From Achatina immaculata (Eukaryota; Mollusca; Gastropoda; Stylommatophora; Achatinidae), in NCBI GenBank assembly GCA_009760885.1, contig CM019702.1, positions 52,427,282 to 52,491,281 of the forward strand: a stretch of DNA of 64,000 nucleotides, in the 5' to 3' direction. Position numbers and translations under genes: made by a program. The notes under the pieces were generated by a model. That model ran no database searches. It was not told the DNA's origin and saw nothing but the letters and a program-made list of their open reading frames with translations. Positions 33,361-44,459 of the stretch are shown here, piece after piece; position 1 is the stretch's first letter, and each line of letters begins with the position of its first letter.

Positions 33361-35239
33361 ATTTGGTTCTCTGCAGAGGGTGAGAGAGAAATCACGGATT
33401 AACGGTTTGAATGATAATAATGCGAGGATGTACAAGTATAAAATATTTATAATAATCTGCTGGAAATAATTTAATGCAGTAAAAGTTGTGAAATGGAATA
33501 TTGTATCTTATTTTAACAAAGTATAATATGTATGTGCAAAGAATTATGATCTTTTTAACAGCACACCGTTCATTATTTTTGATTCGGAAATGATGTTTTC
33601 TTAATGGTAGATGATAAAAAAGAGGGGGGGGGGGAATCAAAAAGTACCCGTAAATTATAATAAAAGGCCGAATAAAAAAGTGAAAATACTTTATGACCAG
33701 ACCTCGTGCCTTTCATACCTGTTTCAATGCTTACTTTATGTAAGCGTCCCTTGCTTTAAGGCAACTTTTTGACTGACTCTCGACTTTATAAACTTAAACT
33801 TTAAGTTTGTTAAAACGTGTTGATCTTCAATTAATAACAGGAACAACCATGAATGGTGATCCAAATAATGATTCACAATATTGTTACATCAAACACTGAT
33901 AAAGTTTAACACGCTTGATAGATAGCATAGGCAAATGTCGGATACAATTTTTTGTGTGAGAAGCTTTGCAAGATCATGCGAATAAATATAGCGGAAACCT
34001 ATTGTATCACATTTAAATCACGTTAGATGAGATTTAGAAACAATAAAACCATCTTCTCTCTTAAACAGCTAACGCAAAATATATTAAATAAAGTCGTGTA
34101 TGAGTATAATAAATGTAGATCAAGGAATAGAAGGCAGACAGAACATTGTTGTCACTTCAATGTACTATACCACATTAACGTAAAAGAAATAAATATCAGC
34201 CTTTTATAAATTTGGTCTACAAGTTTATTTTGCACATTAGAATTTGAGAATAAATTCAGAAACATCAAACTTTATAAATATCTTGTTTTCAGAAAAATAA
34301 CATGAATTGAAATCAAATAAAAGACATAACAGAAAAAAGACAACGTATCTAACTGGCTGTGAGAAATGAGAACTTATTTCATGATAATAAGACAGTGAGG
34401 CAGTATAGGTAAACTAATAACAGCCTGAAAGAATGGCTGATATAATATGTGTCATCATTCAAAGAAGTAACTGCAGATTAGCCAAGTATGACGCATCACC
34501 ATAGAGTAGTAGCCTCAGTCGAGCATCAGACTTTTAAAAATAATGACCCACTTCCAAGAACGGAATAACGTTAATCTCCATTACGTATATTTAGACTTGA
34601 GAAGAACAAACTGGCAGACAAATAGATATTGATTAATATTACTCGAATAAACACCACGTATTTCAGATATATTATACCCCAGGATAAAGCAAACATGTGA
34701 TAACTACTTATTTCTCTCATCGTGTGATTCTCTATTAGGTGACACTTTATAAATATATGTTAAATGTATTCTAAGCAGTCTTTACTATAAACAATGAAAG
34801 ATGTCACATATATTTACTTCGGAGATTGTAACTATTTACTCTTTTCAAACATTGTGAAACAAAATGTTGTCCTTTCCAGATAGCGTTAGTGAATGAGGCA
34901 TACCATTCTTAAAAGTTCCTGACATTTATTTATCTTCTTTTTTCTTTGCAGTGAAGACAGATGGAAAATGTTTGACATAATATTGGTAATTTATTTACTT
35001 GTCTCGTCTCTCAAAGCAGCATTTAACTTCACATATAGTATCAAACTGTACACATAAAACGAAGCCAACATGTCGATTGACTGATACTGGGCTTCGGTGC
35101 GAAATAAACGAAATAATCCGATATATAAACTATGAAATGTCTAAAAATGATATATATGAGTAGTCGTAAAAATTACCATACATCGAACAACATTGTTATC
35201 TCGCTTGGTATCTAGTCGTTATATTTGCTCTCATTCCAT
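33361..35239. other. No gene seen; 5' flank of the orphan exon (duplicon)
   Basis: Matches 8021-9945 in copy 1. Segments near 33540-33720 and 34540-34680 match 38390-39000, upstream of GPCR-2, in inverted orientation. No coding frame of note. Confidence 0.5.
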
Positions 35240-35960
35240 TTACACTAGTCAGTCATTTGCATGTCCCTTGCGGAACTTTGCCTCCCTAATAGCTCTTCTG
35301 TAGGCTTCTTAGTTGTAAGCAAGATGCTTCTTCAATATTAAGTTATTGTAGTGGAAATGTTTTTTCTCTTTTTTTCTGTGTCCATGATATTTGAAGAACT
35401 CTTCAGTAGCATTTTCATTCATAGGTATGTATGTGTTTCTCATCTATTTTGTTAAGTTTCTATTTCTCACAGGCATATGTTGCGATTGGAAAGATTCATG
35501 AGCTTAAAAACTTTATTTTTGTAGTTCCGTCTGTTCCTTTCCACAGATTCGTTAGTTATTTTATTTACTGAAGAGCGATAGATGTCCCTCATTGTAACTC
35601 CATTATTAGTTAATAATGATATAAGATTTTTTAAAAAATGTTCCACCTGTTTCTATTTTTCCTCACTGATGAATATTTAAGATGTCTTATGTTGTTGTCA
35701 GCTGTCATCAATTTAGTTTTCTTTGCATTAAGATAGAGGTTTTGCTCTTAACTAGTTTTGCGGACTGATATAATTACTGTATTTTTTCTGTTCCTTTTTT
35801 GTGTGTGGACAGTAATACTATGTCATCAGCAAATCTAATCTGATATTTACAATACTATATTGCCTTTATATAGACAACTTTATTTTTTGGTTGACCTGTC
35901 CCTATATGCCTTCAAGAAATGGAATGTGAGTACAGAATGAATACAATGTGTGTTAAATCT
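35240..35960 (-). mobile_element. LINE family A fragment, RT palm to 3' end, decayed
   Basis: Minus-strand scraps include FADDIVLLSTHKKGT-like motif C at about 35830-35790 and the ORF2 C-terminal tail at 35330-35240. An internal deletion near 35325 removes the segment present in copy 1 at 10019-10212. Contains many stops. Confidence 0.65.
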
Positions 35961-36228
35961 TTGGGTGACCGTGTAGTTCCATATTCTAGGTGACTCTTAA
36001 TTGTGAGCATTACTCTTAGAGGCACCTGGTAGACTAAAAGTTAAAAAACAAAATATTCGTTCAATTCATCGGGTAGAACGAGAAATAATATCTAAGAGGA
36101 AAAAAAATAAATGGATGCCAACAGAAAAACTGCTGTTGTGGAAGAAAACTGGACAGGATAGAAGTGAATTAGAGATATAAAGTTACTCTAAGAAAACAAG
36201 ACGCAAATGCAGTCAGATAAAATAAACT

Positions 36229-36660
36229 CATCATCATCATCATCATCGCCTTTCAATCCATTTAGAACATAGGTCACGAATAAAGGCTCTACAGTCATCC
36301 CTGTTCTTTTAATTATTCTCTGCTTCCTCCCATGTGTATCCGTTGTTTCTGATCACCGCCGCAATTTCTCTTCTCCAAGTAAGTCTAGGCCTTCCTCGTT
36401 TTCTGTTTCCTTGAGGATTCCATGTCAGTGCCTGTCTTGCTATGTTGGTGCCAGGTTTCCTCTGAGTGTGGTCAATCCACCTCCACTTCCTAGACATGAT
36501 TTGTAAGATCATAGGTTCTTGTCCTACCCTTTTCGAGACCTCCTCGTTCATGATCTTGTTCTGCCATTTAATGTTTAAAATCCTTCTTAAGCTGTAGTTC
36601 ATGAATGGTTTCATCCTGTGTTGTATTGTCTTAGTCATAGCCAATGTCTCCTAACAATAT
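36229..36660 (-). mobile_element. LINE ORF2 C-terminal domain (family C)
   Basis: A 111-codon minus-strand frame reads MKPFMNYSLRRILNIKWQNK, then EEVSKRVGQEPMILQIMSRK, WRWIDHTQRKPGTNIARQAL, TWNPQGNRKRGRPRLTWRRE and GYTWEEAENN. This is the conserved region after the RT thumb in RTE/CR1-type ORF2 proteins ('LRRIL.I.W', 'KW.WI.H..R', 'TWNPQG.RKRGRPR.TWRR'). A CATCATCATCATCATC run at 36231-36246 on the plus strand is its (GATGAT)n 3' tail. Strongly 5'-truncated and unrelated in detail to families A, B and D. Confidence 0.85.
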
Positions 36661-37614
36661 AGCAGGATAGTCTTTGCGTTTCTAATGGAAATCCCTTATA
36701 GATAAGCTATATTCTGGGTAAACAGTTCATTATGAGCAAAAACACTTTTAAATATCACTAACAAATAAGCAATAGAAATGCTAAAATGCTAGAATATATG
36801 TGAACAGATGATACATGGCGAACTATTATCCAATATATATGTTATATATATATATATTATATTATATTAAACAGTAGTCATTCGACATATACTATGGATA
36901 CAAATATATGAACATAATGTAATAGCAAGAAAAATAAATGGGACAAGATGCAGAGGAAGACAAGGAAATAAAATCAGTGACAGTACAAGGCCACGCCACA
37001 GACGATAAACATATTGGACGACAATATCAAGATGGAGATATTTATAAACAATAACCACTGATATCTGCTGCATAAAAGCTTATGATGATGGTTCTCTACC
37101 AGGGTTAAAATATGTTTAGCAAGAGATAACTTGTGTAAAACGTTTATTGTCAACTGATAAAACCCTGTACGTGCATTATGACTGATTTATATAAATGAAT
37201 GACGCGTATAGATTTAACAAAAAAAAAAGGTTTGAGTTTTAGCTTCGATGTATATTTTTCTTTCTCATCGTGATCACTTTCCGTGCATATATTTAATTTT
37301 TATAGCTGTCTATTTTCTTGTTTTGTTCATGCTATTTATTTTTCTGTATCGAATGATAATAACTGAAACAAAATGTATTAAAAATATTCGGTTCCTAAGT
37401 GCAGATAAGCTTTACATTCTTCCTTACCTTAGACTACAGAAATATTATGTAATTGTTCTGTTCAAGAAACATACGAATCTTTGTCATTTTATTATTTTTA
37501 TGTTCAATTTAGTTTATTTTAGTTTATATGTACAGTTAATGTAACGACATCTTTTACTTAGGCAGCTGTGAAAGACATTTTTCATTCATTCTGAATTCCT
37601 CGCCATTGCGACTA
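36661..37614. other. No gene seen
   Basis: AT-rich, with a TA-rich patch at 36835-36870. A 98-codon hydrophobic frame at 37248-37544 is low-complexity and unsupported. Confidence 0.45.
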
Positions 37615-37860
37615 ATTGCTCTCTGTTACTTACATCTACAATTATATCTTGTATATACGTCTTTTTGTCTGTCTGTTCTTATCCATCCTCTCCAAATGTC
37701 CGAGCCATTTCAATATGTTGTTTTTCATAATGGTATTTATAAGGGGGAACTGGAATAGCTTGTGGATGTGTTTCTTATTTCTAGTTTTCCATTCTTATGA
37801 TGTAGGATCTCTAACCAATCCAAAAATTCCTCTCAAGATTCTCTTGAGAGAATATTCTCG
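37615..37860 (-). mobile_element. LINE ORF2 C-terminal fragment (family E), decayed
   Basis: The minus strand reads ILSREILRGIFGLVRDPTS, then EWKTRNKKHIHKLFQFPLIN and ILKWLGHLERMDKNRQTKRR. The 'ILR.IFG.V.D...EW..R....I..L' and 'W.GH..RM' patterns are typical of LINE ORF2 C-termini. At least one stop lies between these blocks. Its limits are uncertain. Confidence 0.6.
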
Positions 37861-38389
37861 TTCTATCATTAGTGATGCGTTCTTTATTTATTGTTATTTG
37901 TTATTATTGTTCTTGTGATTTTTTCCTAGCCCAGATTTCACAGTACTATCTACATGTCATCAGCCTGCTTCAGGATTTCTTTCATTTGAAATAGTTTTGA
38001 CATCCTTCCTTCAAATAACAACTTGTTATCTGCTTCCTACACGCATAATTTACGTACGTTATGTGTTTTTTATGCCAAGTCAAATTCAGTTTTTGAGACG
38101 AAACAAGGAAGAAAGTATCAATATTATGTCAGGCATTTCCTTCTGTTAACAGTGCAAAGTTTGAAAAATGTCAGTGACTTTTAAGACTTGTGTGTCTCAT
38201 TCACTAATGTTATTTCAAAAGAACAACGTTTCTTAAGTTTTGTTTAACTATGTTTGTGATATCTTTCAGAGTTTATAGTAAAAAGTACCTGCACCATATT
38301 ATTTACAAAGAGTCAAGTAATAGAGAAGAACGTGTCGAGATAAATAAGAAATAAGTATCAAATGAGTGGTTTATTATTGGGCATACACA
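37861..38389. other. No gene seen
   Basis: Non-coding. May include more decayed LINE on the minus strand up to about 38030. Confidence 0.4.
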
Positions 38390-39055
38390 TATAAAATACG
38401 CTGTGTTTATTCTAGAAATATTGATCAATATTTCTTTGTCTACCAACTTGTTCCTCTCCAGTCTAAACACAGGTAGTGGAGATTAACGACTTTGCGCTCT
38501 TGGGAATGAGTCCTGACTTTAGTTAACAATTATGTGTTGGTTGTTAAAGATAAAAGATGGTTCTGTTGCTCCTAAATCCTACTTAAAATCATTTACTTGT
38601 GATAAGATACGTTCCGCCATATTTAATGTTATGATCTTGTAAAGAATTACATTAAAATGTATCAGAAAAAATACATTGAAGGCACGAGGTCCGGTCATAA
38701 AGTGTTTTTTATTTCGTTTTTGTTATTGAGCTTCCTTACTTAATTTACATTTACTTTTAGATCCCTCCTCGTTTTTTATCATCTACCATTAAGAAAACAT
38801 CATTTCAGAATCAAATAGTTATGAAAGGTGTGAATTTAACAATTTGCACATAATTAGGAGTCGAGATTATAATTCTTTGTAGGTACATATTATACTTTGT
38901 TAAAATAAGGTACATTATTCCATTTCACAACTTTTACTGCATTAAATTATTTCCAGCAGTTTATTATAAATATTTTATACGTGTACATCCTCGCATTATT
39001 ATCATTTAAACCGTTAATCAGTGATTTCTCTCTTACCCTCTGTAGAGAACCAAAG
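38390..39055 (+). other. 5' flank of GPCR-2, shared in inverted form with both duplicons
   Basis: Segments 38395-38530 and 38670-38990 match the reverse complement of 34540-34680 and 33440-33720 (and the copy 1 equivalents). The shared unit covers the presumed promoter plus exon 1. No TATA box can be chosen confidently in this AT-rich sequence. Confidence 0.6.
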
Positions 39056-39263
39056 ATGCAGAACGAAACTACTACTTCTTCTCAAGAAGTGTCTGTTCTG
39101 TACACTCCTGGTGTGGATAATGAGATAGTATTAATTTACACTTATGTTGTGCACGTAACCATGTGCCAGATAATCGCTGTTTTTGGGACTGTGACAAACA
39201 TCATCAGTATCATATGCTTTGTAAAGCAGGGATTTAAGGATTCCATCAACATCAGTTTACTGG
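39056..39263 (+). CDS. GPCR-2 exon 1 (TM1): rhodopsin-like, chemosensory-type receptor
   Basis: First of three exons (39056-39263, 39626-39840, 40191-40781) that splice in frame to a predicted 337-residue seven-transmembrane receptor, the cleanest gene in the window. Residues 1-69 include an N-terminus with an N-glycosylation sequon (MQNET), then TM1 (about 24-55) with GTVTNIISIICF, where Asn48 fits the conserved TM1 asparagine, and the loop VKQGFKDSINISLLG. The frame is open 25 codons upstream of this ATG, but homology with GPCR-1 begins at MQ(N/K)ETT, so I take 39056. Donor GG|GTAAAA, phase 1. It probably sits in the plasma membrane and signals through a G protein. Its ligand is unknown. 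Family placement with gastropod chemosensory-type receptors is inference. Confidence 0.9.
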
Positions 39264-39311
39264 GTAAAAATAAATTTTTCTGGTCAAATGTGACGTTAGT
39301 GTGTATTACGT

Positions 39312-39601
39312 TTGGTCATTCATTTATTTGCATGTCCCTTGCGGAACTTTGCCTCCTTAACAGCACTCCTGTAGGCCTCTCGGTTGTGAGCAAGATGGCC
39401 TGCTGCTGCTGCATCCATTTGCAGATCGTCAACGATGTCTTACAGCCATCTTCGTTTTAGTCTTCCTCTCTTTCTTTTTCCCGTTATCTATCCTTCGAAT
39501 ACGGTCTTCTCTAAATTATAATGACGTTTAATATGTCCAAAATATTTAAGTTTTCTCTCATTAATCCTCTTTACTAGCCAGCTTCTTCAATATTAAGCTC
39601 T
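39312..39601 (-). mobile_element. LINE family A 3' tail in GPCR-2 intron 1
   Basis: Antisense copy of the ORF2 tail also seen at 9945-10212 (shared ATTTGCATGTCCCTTGCGGA and ACTTTGCCTCC). It fills most of the 362-bp intron and ends only about 24 bases before the exon 2 acceptor (TAATTAG, 39619-39625). Confidence 0.85.
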
Positions 39602-39625
39602 TGTAGTATTTTTACTCATAATTAG

Positions 39626-39840
39626 GTCTGACGATTTCTGATTTGTGCTGCCTTGTGACGATCAAGTTGACAGGTATCTCTCTGGTTCCAGCGTTGAATA
39701 CGGCAGATCTTCCTTTCGACGTTTTAAGTGTGTATTACCTGGTGGTTGCAATGCCACACCTTGCATTTAGCCGACTGTCTGCCTGGATCACAGCAATAAT
39801 CACACTGGAGAGGTGCCTTTGTATATTAGCACCGTTAAAG
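39626..39840 (+). CDS. GPCR-2 exon 2 (TM2-TM3)
   Basis: The 215-bp exon encodes residues 70-141 after the split glycine. TM2 begins LTISDLCCLVTIKL (Asp75 at the conserved TM2 position). The first extracellular loop carries ALNTADLPFDVL. TM3 reads SRLSAWITAIITLERCLCI with Glu131-Arg132-Cys133 replacing DRY. Acceptor AATTAG|GT, donor AAG|GTCTGT, phase 0. Length and phases equal those in GPCR-1 and GPCR-4. Confidence 0.9.
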
Positions 39841-40190
39841 GTCTGTAAACAGAGATTGTGCCAGAGTACCGTTACTATTAGTTTATTCTTCATTGTCAAA
39901 GAGTTATTAGTGCGATAACGGACAAGTTTTCTATGTTTGCATAACTACCGTAAAGAATTAAATTTTATGATAAAAAAAAATGTATGCGTCATAGTGGAAA
40001 ATAGTTTTGTTTTTTTAACTATATATTTCGAAATAAAAGCCAGTGCTTTAATTACTTGTACTTTTTAAAATCATATTTACAGCGCTATATGAAGCATGAT
40101 TTAATTGTTATATTGTATTCAGTATGTATAAATATACCTCTACAAATACTTTACATGAGTTTAATGTCAGATAGTTTTATTATTTTTCAG

Positions 40191-40781
40191 ATAAAAATAC
40201 TTCTCACCCCAACACACATGTTTATCATAATCGTCTTTGTCTACGTAGTTCTCATATCCAGTGGAAGTCCCGTGTACGCTGTCAACAGACTGGGTATGAT
40301 CTTTTCTGCAGGTAGAAACAGAACCATTCTAGGCCTCGTGTCAACTTCTGACAAAGACAACGTTGAGACGATTTCTTTCATAATCAACAACTTTTTTTTT
40401 ACTTTTGCGGCTTTTGCTATCATAATTGTCTGTACAGCATTACTGGTAATTAGTCTGCAGAAAAGGGCACGGTGGAGACAATCATCAACTGCTGTCTTAC
40501 CGATCGCTGTGACTGCCCGACACATGAGAACAGTCAAAATGGTTGTAATGGTATCTACGCTCTTTATTTTATGTTTCATTCCTCTCTCTGCAGCGTCTCT
40601 TCTTATGGCCTTGCTACCTGGTTTTAATATTTATGGTAAATACATAAATATTGCTATGATAATAAGCGGTATAGTAATGGTAACAGAAAGTGTAAATTCA
40701 TCTGCTAATATTTTTATTTACTATCACATGAGTGTCAAATACCGAGAAACGTTTAGGAAGATTTTCTACATTTGCAAATGA
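40191..40781 (+). CDS. GPCR-2 exon 3 (TM4-TM7 and C-terminus)
   Basis: Encodes residues 142-337. TM4 has MFIIIVFVYVVLISSG, and the second extracellular loop has PVYAVNRLGMIFSAGRNRTI. TM5 is FFFTFAAFAIIIVCTALLV. The third intracellular loop, QKRARWRQSSTAVLPIAV, is basic and serine-rich. TM6 includes VVMVSTLFILCFIPLS, and TM7 includes MVTESVNSSANIFIYYHM. A short cytoplasmic tail, KYRETFRKIFYICK, ends at TGA 40779-40781. Acceptor TATTTTTCAG. No stop or frameshift anywhere in the spliced frame. The degree of match with GPCR-1 exon 3, with changes concentrated in loops, fits paralogous receptors under constraint. Confidence 0.9.
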   Translation: MKILLTPTHMFIIIVFVYVVLISSGSPVYAVNRLGMIFSAGRNRTILGLVSTSDKDNVETISFIINNFFFTFAAFAIIIVCTALLVISLQKRARWRQSSTAVLPIAVTARHMRTVKMVVMVSTLFILCFIPLSAASLLMALLPGFNIYGKYINIAMIISGIVMVTESVNSSANIFIYYHMSVKYRETFRKIFYICK

Positions 40782-40866
40782 AGATGTTATAGATAATCTT
40801 TGTTCTGTAATTAAGCAATGCTGAAGCAAGTGAATGATAACTGGCTATAACGACCATTGTTATGTG

Positions 40867-40879
40867 CATATATATATGT

Positions 40880-40919
<40 letters not shown>
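40867..40919. repeat. (TA)n microsatellite
   Basis: TA run with a few interruptions (TGTATACATG), in the likely 3' UTR of GPCR-2. Confidence 0.95.
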
Positions 40920-40922
<3 letters not shown>

Positions 40923-41105
40923 ATTTCGCATTTGGATTAATCATCATTGTAAGTTGAAGTTATTACAGTTCATTAAATGTTAATAAGTCTTATCATTGAC
41001 ATACACGTGTTTAACTGGTATGTCTTGTGAACAGTTGTTCCTGTTCTGTCCAGATATTGTAGTATCTGTCCTCACACAAACATGATTATCTGTGTCATAA
41101 TGAGT

Positions 41106-41111
41106 TAATAA
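41106..41111 (+). promoter_or_regulatory. Possible polyadenylation signal of GPCR-2
   Basis: First clear AATAAA after the stop codon, 325 bases downstream. AATAAA is common by chance in AT-rich DNA, so this is tentative. Confidence 0.3.
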
Positions 41112-41516
41112 AAGCCTTTGATTTCCAACACAAAATGTTCTCGAATTCCCGTTACTTTTGATTAGATTGTTAACTTCAGGTTATAAATTAGATTGTTAAC
41201 TAAAGTTACCTCTTAGATTGTTCATTTCAAGTTATATATTAGATTATTAACTGCAAGTTATATATTTAAATGTATAAGGTGAATACTTTACGGCCATTTC
41301 ACATGTTTTAAGAGTGTTAGAGATCATTAATTTGTTGAATACACCATGTACCATTTTGAAACCTATTGAAACACATAATCGTTATGTACTATATTAAACA
41401 ATCTGAACAAACACATTCAAATCACTCACTACAAAAAAACTGGGCAACCTTTAGAGGTGTCAGATTCAGTTAGTCCACTACAGTGTCTTACATCTAATAA
41501 AAATGACTACCATGTA

Positions 41517-42300
41517 CGAAGGACGTTCAGAAAGTAATTCAACACATCGTTTTTTATTTCAACTAATAATGATGATAGAAGCATGCAATTTTGCGCACTT
41601 TAATTATGGCATGTGCCGATCATGTGAACCAAATTCCACCACAACCGGCCAAAGAATATTTCTGCTCTAACCGTTGGAATGGAGCGTGTTAGGAACTTGC
41701 GGTATAAGCAGCGAATTGTGATAGAATTTCACGTTACAGAGAAGAAAACTGTTGTGAATATTCACAAGCGTCTATGTGATGTGTATGGAAGTTTTGCAGT
41801 CGACAGGAGTACAGTCAGTAGCTGGGTTCAGAGAATCAAAGAATCAATAAGTAGAGATAAGGAGTTGCATGATCGGCCGCGCTGTGGACGTCCTGCCACA
41901 GCTACCAATACAGAAATGTTGAAATGCGCTGAGGGCATTATTCCAACTGATAGGAGTATTACTACTCAACAAATAGCCTGAAAGCTGTCAGTCAGCAATG
42001 GTAGTGCAAATGCAGTTATAAAATCTCTCGGATTTTCTAAGGTAAGCGCAAGATGGTTTGCTCGAAGTCTCACAAATGACTTTCGATTGTAAAGGAAAGC
42101 AATTTCTTCTAATTGTTGGAGTTTTTCAACGCTGATGGAGAGAACATTTTTTTCTAAGATCGTAACAGGTGACCAAACCTGGGCACATAATTTTGAACCT
42201 GAGAAAAAAAGACGGTCAAAGGATAGGCATCTTCCACAATCACTACGAAGAAAGAAATTCAAGACACTTCCTTCAACTGGAAAAATCATAATCACTGTAT
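41517..42300 (+). mobile_element. Mariner-type transposon, 3' half missing
   Basis: Starts after a TA with the terminal sequence CGAAGGACGTTCAGAAAGTA and stops where the 48/50-bp satellite array begins. The right terminal repeat and the second half of the transposase are absent. Its transposase differs from the mariner at 24818, so it is a different subfamily. Confidence 0.85.
41679..42298 (+). pseudogene. Truncated mariner-type transposase pseudogene
   Basis: One frame throughout, starting MERVRNLRYKQRIVIEFHV. The helix-turn-helix DNA-binding region (RLCDVYGSFAVDRSTVSSWV) is followed by the linker DRPRCGRPATAT. The frame then meets TGA at 41979-41981 and TAA at 42090-42092, with recognisable sequence between and after them (LGFSKVSARWFARSL, then VTGDQTWAHNFEPEKKRRSK). 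The Asp of GDQTW (about 42172) is the first catalytic residue. The protein is cut at about residue 206 by the satellite array, so the second and third Asps are missing. Not functional. Confidence 0.9.
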
Positions 42301-42650
42301 GTGGACCAATGTTGTGTGACAGTCTAAATCTCACGATACTTCACTCATACCAGTGTATCCTGGCTGAAAGAGTTTCAATCTGACATTACTTCATTCATAA
42401 AATTGTGTGCTGTGTGAGAGAGTCTCATTCTCACGTTCCTTCAGTCATAACATTGTGTATTGTGTGACAGTCTCACTCTCAAGTTACTTCAAACATTCCA
42501 GTGTCTTCTGTGTGACAGTCTCACTCTCACGTTAATTCACTTATACCAGTGTTTGTGTTCTGTGACATTCTCACTCTCACGTTACTTCACTCATACCAGT
42601 GTGTGTGCTGTATTACAGTCTAACTCTCACGTTACATCACTCATACCAGT

Positions 42651-43304
42651 GTGTGATATGTGACAGCCTCACTCTCACGTTACATGACTCATATCAGTGT
42701 GTAATATGTGACGGTCTTAATCTCACGTTTCTTCACTCATAACAGAGTGTGTGGTGTGACAGTCTAATTCTCACGTTACTTCACTCATACCAGTGTGTGT
42801 TGTATAACAGTCTCACTCTCACGTTACTTCACGCATACCAGTATGTGCTCTGTGATAGAGTCTAACTCTCATGCTCCGTCACTCTTACCGGTGTGTGTTA
42901 TGTGACAGCCTCATTTTCACGTTATTTCACTAATACCAGTGTGTAATGTGTGAAAGTGTCTTACTCTCACTCTGCTCAACTCTTCCAGTGTGTGATGTGT
43001 GGCAGTCTCACTCTCACGTTACTTCACTCAAACATGTGTGCGATGTGTGACAGTCTCACTCTCACTCAGACCAGTGTGTGCTATATGACAGAGTCTCACT
43101 CTTATTTTACTTCATTCATACCAGTGTGTGCATTGTGAGACAGTCTCACTCTCACTTTACTTCACTCATATCATTACCTATTCTGTAACAGTCTCACTGT
43201 CACGTTACTTCACTCATACCAGTGTGTGCTGTGTTTACAGTCTAACTCTCACGTTACATTACTCATACCAGTGTGTGATATGTGGTAGTCTCACTCTCAC
43301 GTTA
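42651..43304 (+). repeat. 654-bp block duplicated exactly at 45814-46467
   Basis: Offset 3163. The two blocks match base for base wherever I compared them, unlike neighbouring units, which diverge freely. The right edge of the second copy coincides with the 5' end of the CR1-like LINE. Confidence 0.85.
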
Positions 43305-44459
43305 CTTCACTCATAACAGAGTGTGTTGTGTGACAGTCTCACTCTCACGTTACTTCACTCATACCAGTGTGTTCTGTGTGACAGTCTCACTCTCACGTTA
43401 CTTCATTCATACCAGTGTGTGATGTGTAAAAGAGTCTAACTCTCACTCTGCTTTACTCTTCCAGTATGTGTTGTGTGACAGCCTCACTCACACGTTACAT
43501 CACTCATACATGTGTATGATGTGTGGCAGTCTCACTCTCACGCTGTTGCACTCGGACCAGTGTGTGCTGTGTGACAGAGTCTAACTCTTACGTTACTTCA
43601 TTCATACCAGTGTGTGTTTTGTCTCTATCTCACTATCTCGTTATTTCACTCATATCGGTTTGTGCTGTGTGACAGTCTAACTCTCACGCTCCTTTATTCA
43701 TTCCAATGCGTCCTGTTTGACAGTCTAATTCTCACATTAATTCACTCACACCAGTGTGTTCCGTTGTGACAGTCTCACTGTCACATTGCTTCACTAATAC
43801 CACTGTTTAATGTGTCACAGTCTCACTCTCATATTACGTCACTCATACTAGTGTGTGGTGTGTGAAAGAGTCTATATCCCACCCTGCTTCACTCATACCA
43901 GTGTGTGTTGTGAGGCAGTCTCACTCTCACAATATTTCACTCTGACCAGTGTGTGCTGTGTGAGAGAGTCTCAATCTCACATTACTTCATACATACCAGT
44001 GTATGATGTGTGATAGAGTCTGACTCTCACGTTACTTCACTCATACCAGTATGTGATGTGTGACATATTCTCACTCTCACTTTACTTCACTCATATCAAT
44101 GATCGTTGTGCGCTAGTCTCACTCTTATATTACTTCACTCGTACCAATATGTGTTTTGTTAAAGTCTCACTCTCGCGTTACTTCAAAATATACGAGTGTG
44201 TTGTGTGTAACTCTCTCACTCTCACGTATCTTCACTCATACGAGTGTGTGCTGTGTTACAGTCTCACTCTCACCTTATTTCACTCATACCAGCGTGTTCT
44301 ATGTGACAGAGTCTTACTCTCACTTTTCTTCACTCTTACCAGTGTGTGTTCTGTGACAGTCTCACTCTCACGTTACTTCATTCATACCAGTGGGTGCTGA
44401 GTGATAGAGTCTCACTATCACGCTACTTCACTCATACCTGTGTGTGCTGTGTGACAGAT

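Larger units (their letters stand above)
28458..35640 (+). repeat. Segmental duplication, copy 2
   Basis: Collinear with 1975-10545 in the same orientation. It lacks the CR1-like LINE present in copy 1 (the empty site CAATCTCTGTTTACAGAC is near 29635) and about 190 bp of the LINE A tail. It is followed on the right by a longer stretch of LINE A than copy 1 has. Confidence 0.85.
40782..41516. other. GPCR-2 3' flank; no further gene
   Basis: Holds a TA microsatellite (40867-40919) and a possible polyadenylation signal (41106-41111). No coding frame. Confidence 0.5.

Noticed and set aside
37248..37544. Hydrophobic 98-codon frame that might be a membrane protein
   Set aside because: Low complexity from AT-rich sequence, with no family motif or splice partner, and not part of the three-exon receptor pattern.
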